Part shown: piece after piece, positions 48,378-57,572 of the stretch | Layout: each line of letters begins with the position of its first letter | Position numbering within the stretch: the stretch's first letter is position 1 | DNA from: Phycisphaerales bacterium | GTDB lineage: Bacteria; Planctomycetota; Phycisphaerae; Phycisphaerales; UBA1924 | DNA: 64,000 nucleotides | Direction of reading: 5' to 3' | NCBI GenBank assembly: GCA_028289195.1 | Contig: JANQQR010000025.1 | Coordinates: 62,001-126,000 of the forward strand | Notes under the pieces: model-generated | The model's input: the letters and a program-made list of their open reading frames with translations, nothing else | The model's database searches: none | What the model was told of the DNA's origin: nothing | Program-made: the position numbers and the translations under genes

Positions 48378-50264
48378 ATGACGCGTCCCACGCGCACAAC
48401 CAAGGCCTTCACGCTCCCCGAGCTGCTCGTGGCGATCGCTGCCGTCGCGCTGCTCACCGTCGGCATCGGCCAGCTGTTCCAGAGCATCAGCCGCCTCGTC
48501 GGGAGCGGCGCCGCGCTGGCCGAGACGGACCAGATGGCCCGCTCGATCGAGGACCAGATGCGGCGCGACTTCGGGGGCCTCAGTTCGCTCAGCGGCTTCG
48601 ATGCCTTCCTGGCCATCCGCAACCGGCGCGTGCAGGGCGTCTACCTCACGCTCGACGATCAGGAAGCCGATCTGCGCAGCGGCATCGCCGCCGGCGACGA
48701 CTTCAGCCTCGCGTTCGACACCCGCCTCGACGAGATCATGTTCCCCGCGACCGGCGGTGGGGGCGCCAACCAGTTCACAACCGCGCAGGTCGCCCCGCCG
48801 GGCTTCCCGTCGATCGTCGCCGACGCGGCGCGCATCTACTACGGCCACGGCCTGCGCCCCGCTCGGGAGCAGGGCTTCGACCCCGACAATCCCGATTCAC
48901 CAACGTCGAACGTGCAGCAGCGACTGTTCCTGCCCGACGGCGACTTCGGCCAGCGCGCCGGCGATGCCAACCGCTTCAATCGAACAGAGATCGTCGGCGG
49001 GCGCAACCAGTTCGCCGGCGACTGGCTCGTGGTGCGCCACGCGATGCTCCTGTCCGGGGGCGAGGTCTTCGGCACCGGCGCGGGAGACTCGATCTTCGAC
49101 CCCGACCTCGCTGTCGCCCCGTACGTGCGCCCCTTCGAGGCGATCGAGAACCAGGCCGCCTGGTCCCGGATCGACGACTCCGAGCGACCGTGGCGCTGGC
49201 CCGCGCCGTTCGATCAGCCCAACGCCCGCCTGCTCTACCACGGGCGCACCGACGTGTGCGCGCAGTCGCTCTCCGAGATGCGCCAGTGGCTCGAGGGCAT
49301 CCCCGATCAGAGCGACTTCCCCCTCGAGAACAACAACCGCCCGGACGAGGACGACGGCACCGCGTTCACCGCCGGAGTGTTCGACGACCAGCAGACCGAT
49401 CAGGGCGACATGGACCCGTTCTCCAACCCGGACGCGCCCCTGTACGAGCGTGAGTACATCGACGGCGACCCGGAAGTCACCATCCTCACCAACGCCCGGC
49501 GGGTGCAGCAGGCAATCGCCGGCATGTTCACCCGCTACGAAGCCGACAACGAGCCCCCGGTCGTCGATCGGCGCGACACGCTGAGCTTCGACCCCAACGC
49601 ATCCCCCCGGAACCTGATCGTGCCCGACCCGCCGTCCGCGGCGCTCATGGATCTGCACGCCACCATCGGCACCAACTGCAGCCGCCTGGAGATCGCCTGG
49701 TCCGACGGCACGACCTGGACCCAGGGCGAGCCCTGGTGGATCGATCTCGACGATGACAACCAGGGCGCCCCTCCCGGCGACCCGGACCCCGACGATCGGT
49801 ACTACTACAAGGGCGACATCGTCTGGTTCGATATCGACTCGCCCTACCGGAACGAGTTCTCGCCCCCGGCCAACGACTACGCCGGCGAAGCACTCACGGA
49901 TGAGGCTGTCGAGTTCTTCCCGATCCACCCCGAGCTCTTCGGACCCAACTACGACACCGTGAGCGCCAGCGGAGCGCCAGGCATGGAGACGCGTCGCACC
50001 GGCATCGCGCCCTACGTCGTCGACATCACCAACGACTTCGCGCGCATCACCGCGAGCGTCTCCCGCCTGAACAACGATCTCGAGGACGAGTACCTGGCGA
50101 TCTGGGGCTTCCGCAGCCCCGACGCCGAGGCCCGCTACTCAAACTCGCGCCCGTGGGTGAAGCCCACGCTCATCCGCGTGCGCGTCACGCTCCACGACAG
50201 CCAGCTCCGCTTCCGCGAGGGCAAGCAGTACGAGTTCATCTTCAACGTCGGCTTGGACGACTGA
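48378..50264 (+). CDS. GspJ/PilW-like pseudopilin, very large
   Basis: A 628-residue prepilin. The leader ends RTTKA and the mature start is FTLPELLVAIAAVALLTVGI (E5, Ala at -1). QLFQSISRLVGSGAALAETD then DQMARSIEDQMRRDF resembles GspJ/PilW. The head is rich in Asp, Asn, Pro and Gly and includes many acidic turns (RPDEDDGTAF, DPDPDDRYYYKGD) that could bind calcium. GspJ is normally about 200 residues. The ATG at 48378 is 8 nt after the preceding stop and lacks a strong ribosome-binding site, so coupling to the upstream gene is likely. Confidence 0.83.
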   Translation: MTRPTRTTKAFTLPELLVAIAAVALLTVGIGQLFQSISRLVGSGAALAETDQMARSIEDQMRRDFGGLSSLSGFDAFLAIRNRRVQGVYLTLDDQEADLRSGIAAGDDFSLAFDTRLDEIMFPATGGGGANQFTTAQVAPPGFPSIVADAARIYYGHGLRPAREQGFDPDNPDSPTSNVQQRLFLPDGDFGQRAGDANRFNRTEIVGGRNQFAGDWLVVRHAMLLSGGEVFGTGAGDSIFDPDLAVAPYVRPFEAIENQAAWSRIDDSERPWRWPAPFDQPNARLLYHGRTDVCAQSLSEMRQWLEGIPDQSDFPLENNNRPDEDDGTAFTAGVFDDQQTDQGDMDPFSNPDAPLYEREYIDGDPEVTILTNARRVQQAIAGMFTRYEADNEPPVVDRRDTLSFDPNASPRNLIVPDPPSAALMDLHATIGTNCSRLEIAWSDGTTWTQGEPWWIDLDDDNQGAPPGDPDPDDRYYYKGDIVWFDIDSPYRNEFSPPANDYAGEALTDEAVEFFPIHPELFGPNYDTVSASGAPGMETRRTGIAPYVVDITNDFARITASVSRLNNDLEDEYLAIWGFRSPDAEARYSNSRPWVKPTLIRVRVTLHDSQLRFREGKQYEFIFNVGLDD

Positions 50265-50320
50265 GCCGGGCCCCGCATCCGGGACCACGACCGATCCGCG
50301 CTCGCACGCAGAGGTCACCT

Positions 50321-53300
50321 ATGAGACGCATCATCTCCTCGCCATTCCGCACCGTCGCCCGCGCCATGAAGGCCGATCGCAAGGGCACCGTGCTCCTCCT
50401 GGCCCTCGGCACCGTCGGCATCATCTCCGTCGCCGCCGTGTCCTACGTCACCATCGTGCGCCTCGACCGTCGCAGCGCCGTCATCGCCGCGCGCGAGTCG
50501 GGCCTCGACCGCCAGGTCCAGACCGTCGTCGACTACATCGGCTCGCTCCTCGCCGCCGACCTCTACGGCAACAAGATCGTCACCCCCGACGTGCCCCTCG
50601 AGGCCTGGCCCGGCATGTTCGAGGACGGGGAGTACCGCGATCTCGCGTTCCTGCCCGACGAGTCGCTCAACACCTTCCGGGACACCGACCCCGGCGAGCA
50701 GCCCAACGAGCAGTCGCTCCTCGAACTCGACGACGTCTCGTACGAGCGCGCGTTCCAGGACGACGCCTGGCTCGCCTCCTTCGACCCCGTCGACAGCAAC
50801 GACAACCCCTTCGGCCCCATCAGCCAGGCCTACGACCAGGCCCTCACATGGCCCCAGATCACCAACCTCCGCTCGGCCTACGAGTGGAGCGGCAGCGAGT
50901 GGGTCCGCCAGGACGGGCGCTTCGTCGACCTCGCCCAGTGGCTCATCCAGAACACCGACGAGTTCGCCGACCCTGCGATCAACCTCGTCGACTGGGACGC
51001 CAACAACGTCAGCGACTTCGAAGGCCAGCTCGGCCCCGAGGCCGGCAGGTTCCAGGAGATCTTCGATCTGCAGATGAACCGCGTCGGCGAGGACTTCACC
51101 GGCGACTCGAACAACCCCGTCGCCGGGTTCCTTTCCAACGACATCGCCACCGACGACCGCTTCGACGCCGGCGACACGCGCATGTGGGCCGACACTGACG
51201 GCGATCTGCGCCCCGACGCCCGCTGGACCGTGCTCGACGCCCTGGGCAACGCCGCGGGCTACAACTGGGTCGTCGCCGCGCGCGTCATCGACGCCAGCGC
51301 GTTGATCAACGCCAACAGCTCGATCGAGTTCGCCGGCGACGGGATCGGACCGGGAGAATTCGTGGGCGACGGGCGCACGCCGGTCGACGTCGACTTCTTC
51401 CGCCTGCTTGAAGAAGCGGACCAGCTCACCAACAACCGGACCTACCAGTTCCAGGTCCGGACCAACAAGCTCAACGCCGCGTTCGACACCCACATCGACC
51501 AGGACATGGACATGCCCGCCGTCCTGGAAGCTGCCAAGCAGTACGACCTCCAGAATCTCACCATCGACTTCGGGTACCAGAACTTCATCACGCCGACCAC
51601 CGACGTCTGGCGCCCGACACAGGGCATGCGCCGCCAGGAGCGCTTCGCGTACTACGACCTGATCGGCAAGTCCCCCGACCTGCCCGAGATCACCGCGGGG
51701 CGGACCATCGAGCAGCGCGACATCTACGACCTGCTCGCGTTTCACGGCTCGAACAACGCCACGGTGCTCTCGCGCATGGAGCAGCGCTTCGACCGGGGCG
51801 GCTTCCGCGACCGGGGCTACCTGCCCGGCAGCCCGATCCGCAACATCCACGGCCCGCTCCGCGCCAACGAAGACGCCAACCTCTCGCGCGTGTTCGAAAC
51901 CGCCGCCCGCCCGGGGCGCCCCAGCCGCCGCGAGATCCTCGAGAACAACCCCCGGCGCCTCCTCACCCTGTTCAGCGGCGTCGGCCAGGCCAGCCCCGTC
52001 CCGGTCATCAACACGACCGAAAACCCCGACACCGGCGAGCCCTACTTCGACGGTATCTACCGTCGCGACAAGATCCGCCTCAACAACGGCCCGCTGACCG
52101 CCGACCAGGTCGAGCGCTCGTTCGAGGCCTTCATGTGGGCGCTCGCGCCGCTCGAAACCAACATGGAGATCTACCCCGGCTACCAGGGGAACCCCTCGAG
52201 GAACCGCACCTACGGACGCGACGCGTTCGCCGGCAACGAACGCGGGCCGGCTGTCGCGATCGATTCCAACCGGACGCTCACGTTCAACTTCTCGCCGACC
52301 GAGCGGGGGTTCTCGCTCGGGTCCTTCCCCGTGTTCGTCGCGGGCGCTCTGGCGACGAACCTCCGCGACGCGACCGACGACGACAACCTGCCCCACGTCG
52401 TCACCTTCGACGGCGACGAGGACACGCCCTCAAACTCACACAACGTCGCTCTCGACCGCCACCTCGCACACGGCTCGATCCCAAAGACCCGCCTCGCGCC
52501 CTACGGCCTCGGCCCGGAGCAGCCCGGCCCGATCACCTGGATCGGCCTGGAGCGCCAGCCCTTCCTCACCGAGGTCTCGTTCGTCTCGATCTACACCGAC
52601 TTCTCGACCGACGGCGCGGGTGACGACAGCGGCATCATCGGCGACTCGGCCGCCGACGAACTCGGCAGCGCGATCTTCGTCGAGATCGCCAACCCGTGGT
52701 CGACACCCCTCACGACCGAGGGCTGGGTCGTCGAGATCGCGTCCGACGGCCAGGGCGCCCTGGGCAACGGCCTCCAGCTCATCCTCCCCGACGGCCTGGT
52801 CATCCCTGAGGGCGATCGCACGATCTTCCACTGGGTCTACGACAACGGCGCCGACACATCCGTTTGGCAGACCGACGGGTTCCGCGACGAGATCCTCGCG
52901 GACATCGGCGTGCCCGGCGCCGACGCGACCCGCATCGGAACGATCCTCGACGATCAGGAATCGCCGATTGCCGCCGACGATCGCATCCCGTTCCGCGCGC
53001 TCACCGGCCCGGTCTCGGCGGTGCTCACGATCCCCGCAGCGCCCGGCGGCCCCAGCGGCATCGACCAGCCGAACGTGCCGGTCGACCGCGTCGCGGCGCC
53101 CCCCGGCTCGGACTTCCCGCGCGTCTGGACGGCGCGGGGCGGGTTCAACATCGGCGCGGACCTGGTCACCTCGTTCGGACCCGGTGTCTACGACGCCGGC
53201 AGGATCATCGGCTTCTACCCCAACGCCGTTCCGCCCGGCGACATCGCGACGATCGACACCGCACTCGCCTCTGGCCAGGGACGCGGGCGCCTCAAGGCGA

Positions 53301-54712
53301 CCTCGACACTGATCCGCGCTCACGGCGGGCAGGCGCAGAGCTTCCCCGCCTACATGCTCGAGGACCGCGAGCGCAACCACGTGATCAATCGCGACGATGT
53401 CATCGCGTGGGTCGACCCGGCGGTCGACCCGATGAAGTTCACGGTCATGGTGCCCGATCTCCGCACCACGCCGATCGAGATCCTCGAGCCGTTCGATGCC
53501 GTCACGTTCCCGTTCAACTGGCCTGACGCGCACGTCGACCTCGGCCAGCTCGGCAAGCCCGACCACCCGAACAACTGGTCGCCTCAGGAAGTGCCAGCGT
53601 TCCAGGTCTGGGTCGGCGAGGGCAACGCGGCTCCATCGTCCCGCCCCAAGATCAATTCGGTGGCCGATCTCGGGCTCGTGTCGATCTACGGGCACTTCAT
53701 CCGCGGGGGCGCAGACCAGGTGCGCGCACTGTCCACGCTGACGACGTGGAGCGAGTTCATGGCCCAGAGCCGCTTCTACGACTTCTCAACGCCGCGGAAC
53801 GACCCCGGCGGGCCCGACAAGCTCAACCCGTACATGGGCGTGCTCGACTTCTCGCGTCACATCCTCGGCCGGATGGAGCCGGGCGGCGCGGTGCAGGCGC
53901 CCAACTGGATGCGAGTCCCCCTCGCGACGCGGGTCTTCGACTGCTTCGAAGCGATCCGCACCGAGCCCGGGCGGCTCGTGCCCGGACGCATCAACGTCAA
54001 CACGGCCCCGGCGCGCGTGCTCGACAAGCTCCCGCTCATGCAGCCGGAGGTCGGCGCATCGGTCCCGCTCGCGACTCCAGCCAATGATCGGCTCTCGCTC
54101 CTTAGCCTGTATCGCAGCGCCGGGACCGCCGGGACACCGTTCCCGCGCGAGGGGCCGGTGCTCACAAATCTCATCGGATTGCGCACAGGCGAGGAGCCGG
54201 ATCCCGATGACGGGTTTGTCGCGTCCGGTGAACTCGCGATCCTAGACCGCTGGACGTTCAACGCGGGTTCCGGTGCTCCGGACTTCAATACGCCGACCAG
54301 AGCGTTCCTGCAGATCGGGACCGACGGCCAGAACGCCGACGGCCTCGGTGATCCCAACAACATCCTCGAACTCATCGACGACTACGCCGATCCCGGCTTC
54401 AACCCCATCGACGACGCAGAAGAGCGCCTCGCCGCCTACCGCGCGATCGCCAACATCGTGTCGACCCGCAGCGACGTGTTCATCGCCTGGTTCGTCCTCC
54501 GAGGCTACGACCCCGATCAGATCGAACAGATCCGGATCGACGGCGCGCAGGCCCGCAACGATGCGCTCCAAGCGATGGAAGACCCCGAGAAGGGCTTCGG
54601 TCCCGCCTACGAATCGCGCTGGCTCGTCGTCTACGACCGCTCGAACGTTGAACGCCCGACCGACAGGCCGCGTGCGCTCCTCGTGATCGAACTGCCGGTC
54701 ACCGCGGGGTGA
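50321..54712 (+). CDS. giant GspK-like protein
   Basis: A 1463-residue protein, the last gene of the operon, with GAGG before the ATG. The N-terminus has KADRKG followed by TVLLLALGTVGIISVAAVSY, a pseudopilin-type helix without E5, as in GspK. The next helix (RESGLDRQVQTVVDYIGSLLAADL) continues the pilin-like N-terminal helix. Near residue 1220 the segment PGRINVNTAPARVLDKLPLM matches the signature at the start of the GspK SAM-like domain. The rest is predicted extracellular, rich in Asp, Asn and Thr, with several beta-rich regions. GspK is normally about 300 residues. It probably caps the pseudopilus tip. The next gene converges 40 nt away. Confidence 0.78.
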   Translation: MRRIISSPFRTVARAMKADRKGTVLLLALGTVGIISVAAVSYVTIVRLDRRSAVIAARESGLDRQVQTVVDYIGSLLAADLYGNKIVTPDVPLEAWPGMFEDGEYRDLAFLPDESLNTFRDTDPGEQPNEQSLLELDDVSYERAFQDDAWLASFDPVDSNDNPFGPISQAYDQALTWPQITNLRSAYEWSGSEWVRQDGRFVDLAQWLIQNTDEFADPAINLVDWDANNVSDFEGQLGPEAGRFQEIFDLQMNRVGEDFTGDSNNPVAGFLSNDIATDDRFDAGDTRMWADTDGDLRPDARWTVLDALGNAAGYNWVVAARVIDASALINANSSIEFAGDGIGPGEFVGDGRTPVDVDFFRLLEEADQLTNNRTYQFQVRTNKLNAAFDTHIDQDMDMPAVLEAAKQYDLQNLTIDFGYQNFITPTTDVWRPTQGMRRQERFAYYDLIGKSPDLPEITAGRTIEQRDIYDLLAFHGSNNATVLSRMEQRFDRGGFRDRGYLPGSPIRNIHGPLRANEDANLSRVFETAARPGRPSRREILENNPRRLLTLFSGVGQASPVPVINTTENPDTGEPYFDGIYRRDKIRLNNGPLTADQVERSFEAFMWALAPLETNMEIYPGYQGNPSRNRTYGRDAFAGNERGPAVAIDSNRTLTFNFSPTERGFSLGSFPVFVAGALATNLRDATDDDNLPHVVTFDGDEDTPSNSHNVALDRHLAHGSIPKTRLAPYGLGPEQPGPITWIGLERQPFLTEVSFVSIYTDFSTDGAGDDSGIIGDSAADELGSAIFVEIANPWSTPLTTEGWVVEIASDGQGALGNGLQLILPDGLVIPEGDRTIFHWVYDNGADTSVWQTDGFRDEILADIGVPGADATRIGTILDDQESPIAADDRIPFRALTGPVSAVLTIPAAPGGPSGIDQPNVPVDRVAAPPGSDFPRVWTARGGFNIGADLVTSFGPGVYDAGRIIGFYPNAVPPGDIATIDTALASGQGRGRLKATSTLIRAHGGQAQSFPAYMLEDRERNHVINRDDVIAWVDPAVDPMKFTVMVPDLRTTPIEILEPFDAVTFPFNWPDAHVDLGQLGKPDHPNNWSPQEVPAFQVWVGEGNAAPSSRPKINSVADLGLVSIYGHFIRGGADQVRALSTLTTWSEFMAQSRFYDFSTPRNDPGGPDKLNPYMGVLDFSRHILGRMEPGGAVQAPNWMRVPLATRVFDCFEAIRTEPGRLVPGRINVNTAPARVLDKLPLMQPEVGASVPLATPANDRLSLLSLYRSAGTAGTPFPREGPVLTNLIGLRTGEEPDPDDGFVASGELAILDRWTFNAGSGAPDFNTPTRAFLQIGTDGQNADGLGDPNNILELIDDYADPGFNPIDDAEERLAAYRAIANIVSTRSDVFIAWFVLRGYDPDQIEQIRIDGAQARNDALQAMEDPEKGFGPAYESRWLVVYDRSNVERPTDRPRALLVIELPVTAG

Positions 54713-54752
54713 TCGGAGCTTCGGGCGTTGCCGTGATACGCAGGCCCGGCCG

Positions 54753-55145
54753 CTAGTAGACCGGCACGCTCTGGTCGATCTCTTCCGACCATCGATCGAT
54801 CCCGCCGGCCATCGACTTGACGTTCTCGAACCCCTGCTCGCGCAGGAAGGCCGTGACACGCAGCGAACGCCGGCCGTGGTGGCAGTAGACCACCATCTCC
54901 TTCTCGGCGTGCTCCTCGAGCTCGTTCACGCGCGACGCAAGCTCCTGCATGGGAAGGAACTCCGAGCCCTCGATCGACGCCACCGGGCGCTCGTTGGGGC
55001 GCCGGCAGTCCAACAGCACGAACCCCGCGTCGCCGGCAGACAGACGCTCTTTCACGTACGAAGGCTCGACCTCCCACGCCTCGTCCACGACGTCGCCCAT
55101 CGGCGAAGGGGGCACGGGGTAGTCCGGCATCCCGCCGTCGCTCAT
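54753..55145 (-). CDS. single-domain rhodanese-like protein
   Basis: A 130-residue protein with one rhodanese domain: FVLLDCRRPNERPVASIEG, then the active-site loop YCHHGRRSLR with C88. Such proteins carry persulfide sulfur or transfer it to acceptors. It is cytoplasmic, with no signal peptide. Its ATG overlaps the stop of the lipoprotein gene by 4 nt, so translation is coupled. It is last in the minus-strand run starting at 58132 and converges with the giant GspK-like gene. Confidence 0.9.
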   Translation of the reverse strand: MSDGGMPDYPVPPSPMGDVVDEAWEVEPSYVKERLSAGDAGFVLLDCRRPNERPVASIEGSEFLPMQELASRVNELEEHAEKEMVVYCHHGRRSLRVTAFLREQGFENVKSMAGGIDRWSEEIDQSVPVY

Positions 55146-55741
55146 CGATCGTCCCCGGCGTCGTCGCCCGCGCCCTCATCCATCGCGGCCTCGTCGTCGA
55201 TCGGCGCGACGTCGGCCTCGAGGTCCGGCGACTGGCCCATCGTCGGTATCAGCAGCGGATCGGCGTAGCGCGAGTAGCCGATCGCCGGGCTCGCGAACAC
55301 GGCGCCCGGCGACTTCACGAACAGGCGGGGGATGAACAGCAGCACGTCCACGCCCGCGTGGAACGGCGCCGCGAACGCCTCTTTGACCTGCGTGCCGGTT
55401 TCGGCGCCCTCGTCGAGAGCCGAGCGACGCGTGGGGTATTCGCCGCGCTGGCGCCCGGTCTCGTCGGTGTAGAACGGGCCACCAGTCGTGTACCGCGAGT
55501 GGTGCTGCGTGCCGTCCGGGTGCGCGTAGATGACCATCTCGTCCCAGTGCGTGCGGGTGATGCCGTCCAGAGAGGGCTCCGTGGCCTCGACCAAACGCTC
55601 ATCGCCGCGCTCGTCCGTGGGGATCAGCGCCGGCGGCACTTCACCGCCGACCAGCACGCGATCGTTGTTCGGGTGCGCACACCCGCACAGGCACGCCGCG
55701 CCGAGTCCCAGAGCCGCCGTCGCTTTCCGGATCATGGTCAT
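55142..55741 (-). CDS. lipoprotein of unknown function
   Basis: A 199-residue protein with a signal peptide ending in a canonical lipobox LCGC, with an extra Cys at -3 (ACLCGC). The middle contains THWDEMVIYAHPDGTQHHSRYTTGG and later FHAGVDVLLFIPRLFVKSPG, a possible membrane-associated amphipathic stretch; the C-terminus is very acidic (DDEAAMDEGAGDDAGDD). I recognise no family. A TAGGAT -10-like element fills the gap to recX and ends 6 nt before the ATG at 55741, so its mRNA may be leaderless. It is translationally coupled to the rhodanese gene. Confidence 0.72.
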   Translation of the reverse strand: MTMIRKATAALGLGAACLCGCAHPNNDRVLVGGEVPPALIPTDERGDERLVEATEPSLDGITRTHWDEMVIYAHPDGTQHHSRYTTGGPFYTDETGRQRGEYPTRRSALDEGAETGTQVKEAFAAPFHAGVDVLLFIPRLFVKSPGAVFASPAIGYSRYADPLLIPTMGQSPDLEADVAPIDDEAAMDEGAGDDAGDDR

Positions 55742-55747
55742 GCCGGG

Positions 55748-55753
55748 ATCCTA
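55748..55753 (-). promoter_or_regulatory. candidate -10 element of a leaderless promoter for the 55741 lipoprotein gene
   Basis: Minus-strand TAGGAT sits directly after the recX stop codon and ends 6 nt before the ATG; the predicted +1 is the A of the start codon. Confidence 0.5.
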
Positions 55754-56506
55754 TCAAAGCGCCCCGCCCGGGTCCTCGCCCGGCGCGTCGAGCACCCTCC
55801 GGACGGCCTGATGCACGATGTCCGGCTCGAAGCCGCGCCGCGCCAGCAGCCCGGTCAGGCGTCGGATCCTGGCCTCGCGCGCGAGCTCGCTCCCGAACCG
55901 CGCCGCCCGCGCGCTCGCCAGGCGGAGCGCATCCTCGAGCGGGTCGCTGCCTTCAAGCGCTCGCTCCACCGCTCCGGCGATCTCCTGGCGATCCAGCCCC
56001 TTGGCCCGGAGTTTCTGTTCCAGCAGGCGACGCCCGACCGGGCCCCTGGAGACCCTGTCTCGTGCCAAGGAGTCGGCGTAGGACGGGTCGTCCAGCAGTC
56101 CGATCCGCTCCATCTCATCGCAGACCCTCTCGGCGATCGTCTCGTCAACAGCGCGTCCCCGGAGCTTGCCGATCAGCGCGGACCGGCTGCACGCCCGCCT
56201 GGCGAGGCTCGCCTTGGCGAACTTCCGGGCCTCGTCCAGCGCGCACGCCTCGCGCACCGCGTCGCACATCTCGGGAGTCCACACCCCGCCCTCGCGCAGG
56301 CCCAGGCGATCGACCTCGCGCCCGTCCAGCGTCGCGACGACACGCCCATCGACGCGGATGGTCCATCGCGTCGCGTCCCGCGCCGACGGCCGGATGCGCC
56401 CGATCTCGGCGCCCTCGGGGATCGAGTCGAACAGCGCCAGCTGCGCCTCGCGGCGCTCCCTCGCCTCCCGGTCTCGCCCCGATCGTGCGCCGATACCCGC
56501 GTTCAC
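55754..56506 (-). CDS. recX: regulatory protein RecX
   Basis: A 250-residue RecX, which binds RecA filaments and limits their extension. A long N-terminal extension (about 1-85) precedes the three-helix-repeat core. Core motifs include AKASLARRACSRSALIGKLR, IGLLDDPSYADSLARDRVSR, GPVGRRLLEQKLRAKGL and RRLTGLLARRGF. GTG at 56506 starts 3 nt after the TPR gene stop, with a G-rich site upstream. recA is not in the window. It lies in the same run as nth, so the run includes two DNA-repair genes. Confidence 0.85.
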   Translation of the reverse strand: MNAGIGARSGRDREARERREAQLALFDSIPEGAEIGRIRPSARDATRWTIRVDGRVVATLDGREVDRLGLREGGVWTPEMCDAVREACALDEARKFAKASLARRACSRSALIGKLRGRAVDETIAERVCDEMERIGLLDDPSYADSLARDRVSRGPVGRRLLEQKLRAKGLDRQEIAGAVERALEGSDPLEDALRLASARAARFGSELAREARIRRLTGLLARRGFEPDIVHQAVRRVLDAPGEDPGGAL

Positions 56507-56509
56507 GCT

Positions 56510-56821
56510 TCAGCCCCCCAGCGACGCGAGGTACTCGCTCAGCTCGCCCGCCGCCTTGTCGTCCCCGGCGTCCCGAGCACGCTCGAATCCATCGCGGAGG
56601 GTCGCACGCGCATCGTCAACGTCGCCGGCAGCCTCGAGCGAGCGTGCCTTGTGGAAGTAGGCGTAGTGATACGCGGGGTCGGCGCTCAGGCACTCGTCGA
56701 ACCAGCGCACCGCCTCGGCGTGCTCGCCGGTCTTGGCGTGCTCCTGGGCGATCATGTACGGCACGTCGGCGTCGGCCGGATCAGCCGCCCGCAGCTTGTG
56801 GAGTTGCTCGAGCCTGCTCAT
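56510..56821 (-). CDS. small TPR-repeat protein
   Basis: A 103-residue cytoplasmic protein with about two and a half tetratricopeptide repeats: ADVPYMIAQEHAKTGEHAEA, then YHYAYFHKARSLEAAGDVDD. It is likely a protein-protein interaction scaffold; the partner is unknown. The ATG at 56821 is 7 nt from a TACACT -10-like element that lies in the 13-nt gap after nth. recX follows after 3 nt. Confidence 0.8.
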   Translation of the reverse strand: MSRLEQLHKLRAADPADADVPYMIAQEHAKTGEHAEAVRWFDECLSADPAYHYAYFHKARSLEAAGDVDDARATLRDGFERARDAGDDKAAGELSEYLASLGG

Positions 56822-56828
56822 GCGGCGG

Positions 56829-56834
56829 AGTGTA
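56829..56834 (-). promoter_or_regulatory. candidate -10 element of a leaderless promoter for the TPR gene
   Basis: Minus-strand TACACT abuts the nth stop codon and ends 7 nt before the ATG at 56821. It would allow recX and the TPR gene to be transcribed apart from nth. Confidence 0.4.
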
Positions 56835-57572
56835 CTACCTGGCCCCGTTCGCCCGCGCGTTCGAGCAGAACCGCTGGCAGATCGAGTCTTCAGCGCACAG
56901 CGCCCCGCGCGCCTTGCACACCCGACGCCCGTGGAAGATCAGCAGGTGGCTGAGCATGCACCAGGTCTCCCGTGGGAAGAGCGCCATGAGGCGGCGTTCG
57001 AGCATCTGCACGGTCGTGTCCTTCGACGCCAGCCCGAACCGCTTGCTCAGGCGCTCAACATGCGTATCCACCACCACGCCCATGTTGATGCCGTAGGCGT
57101 TGCCCAGCACCACGTTCGCCGTCTTCCGCGCAACGCCCCGCAGGCCGAGCAGTCCCTCCATCGTCCGGGGCACCTCTCCCCCGAACTCCTCGTACACGGC
57201 GCGCATCGCCGAGTGCACCGACTTGGCCTTGTTCCGGAACAGCCCGATCGTCTTGATGTACCCCTCGATGTCCGCCGGCGTCGCGCCCGCGTAGTCCGCC
57301 GGGGTGGGGAACGCCGCGAACAGCCCGGGCGTCGCCTTGTTCACCCCGACATCCGTCGCCTGCGCACTCAGGATCGTCGCCACCAGCAGCTCGTGCGGGC
57401 TCGTGTAGTCGAGCTCGCAGTGCGCATCGGGGTAGCGCTCCTCGAGCGCTCGATAGATCTCCATCGCCCGCTCGCGGCTCCTGGGCATCACACGCGGCAG
57501 CTTGAAGGGGATATCCCGCAGCCCCTCCGGGTTCGAGGGCGTGCGCTCCGCAGCTTCGGCGGGTGTGCTCAC
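56835..57572 (-). CDS. nth: endonuclease III
   Basis: A 245-residue bifunctional glycosylase/AP lyase for oxidised pyrimidines. The helix-hairpin-helix is LLGLRGVARKTANVVLG with catalytic K150, followed by VVDTHVERLSKRFG with D169. The C-terminal iron-sulfur loop has four cysteines, C219, C226, C232 and C236. Their spacing is C-x6-C-x5-C-x3-C rather than the usual C-x6-C-x2-C-x5-C. An N-terminal extension of about 30 residues precedes the normal start. The GTG start overlaps the stop of the upstream membrane-protein gene (GTGA, 57569-57572). Confidence 0.92.
   Translation of the reverse strand: MSTPAEAAERTPSNPEGLRDIPFKLPRVMPRSRERAMEIYRALEERYPDAHCELDYTSPHELLVATILSAQATDVGVNKATPGLFAAFPTPADYAGATPADIEGYIKTIGLFRNKAKSVHSAMRAVYEEFGGEVPRTMEGLLGLRGVARKTANVVLGNAYGINMGVVVDTHVERLSKRFGLASKDTTVQMLERRLMALFPRETWCMLSHLLIFHGRRVCKARGALCAEDSICQRFCSNARANGAR

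Noticed and set aside
43747-50264. Duplicated prepilin N-termini considered as a DNA repeat or recombination hotspot
   Set aside because: The likeness is at protein level in the short FTLxELL helix; the nucleotide sequences differ clearly.
50153-50320. An upstream extension of the giant GspK-like protein
   Set aside because: It overlaps the preceding pseudopilin gene, whereas the ATG at 50321 has GAGG upstream and gives a normal membrane-helix start.
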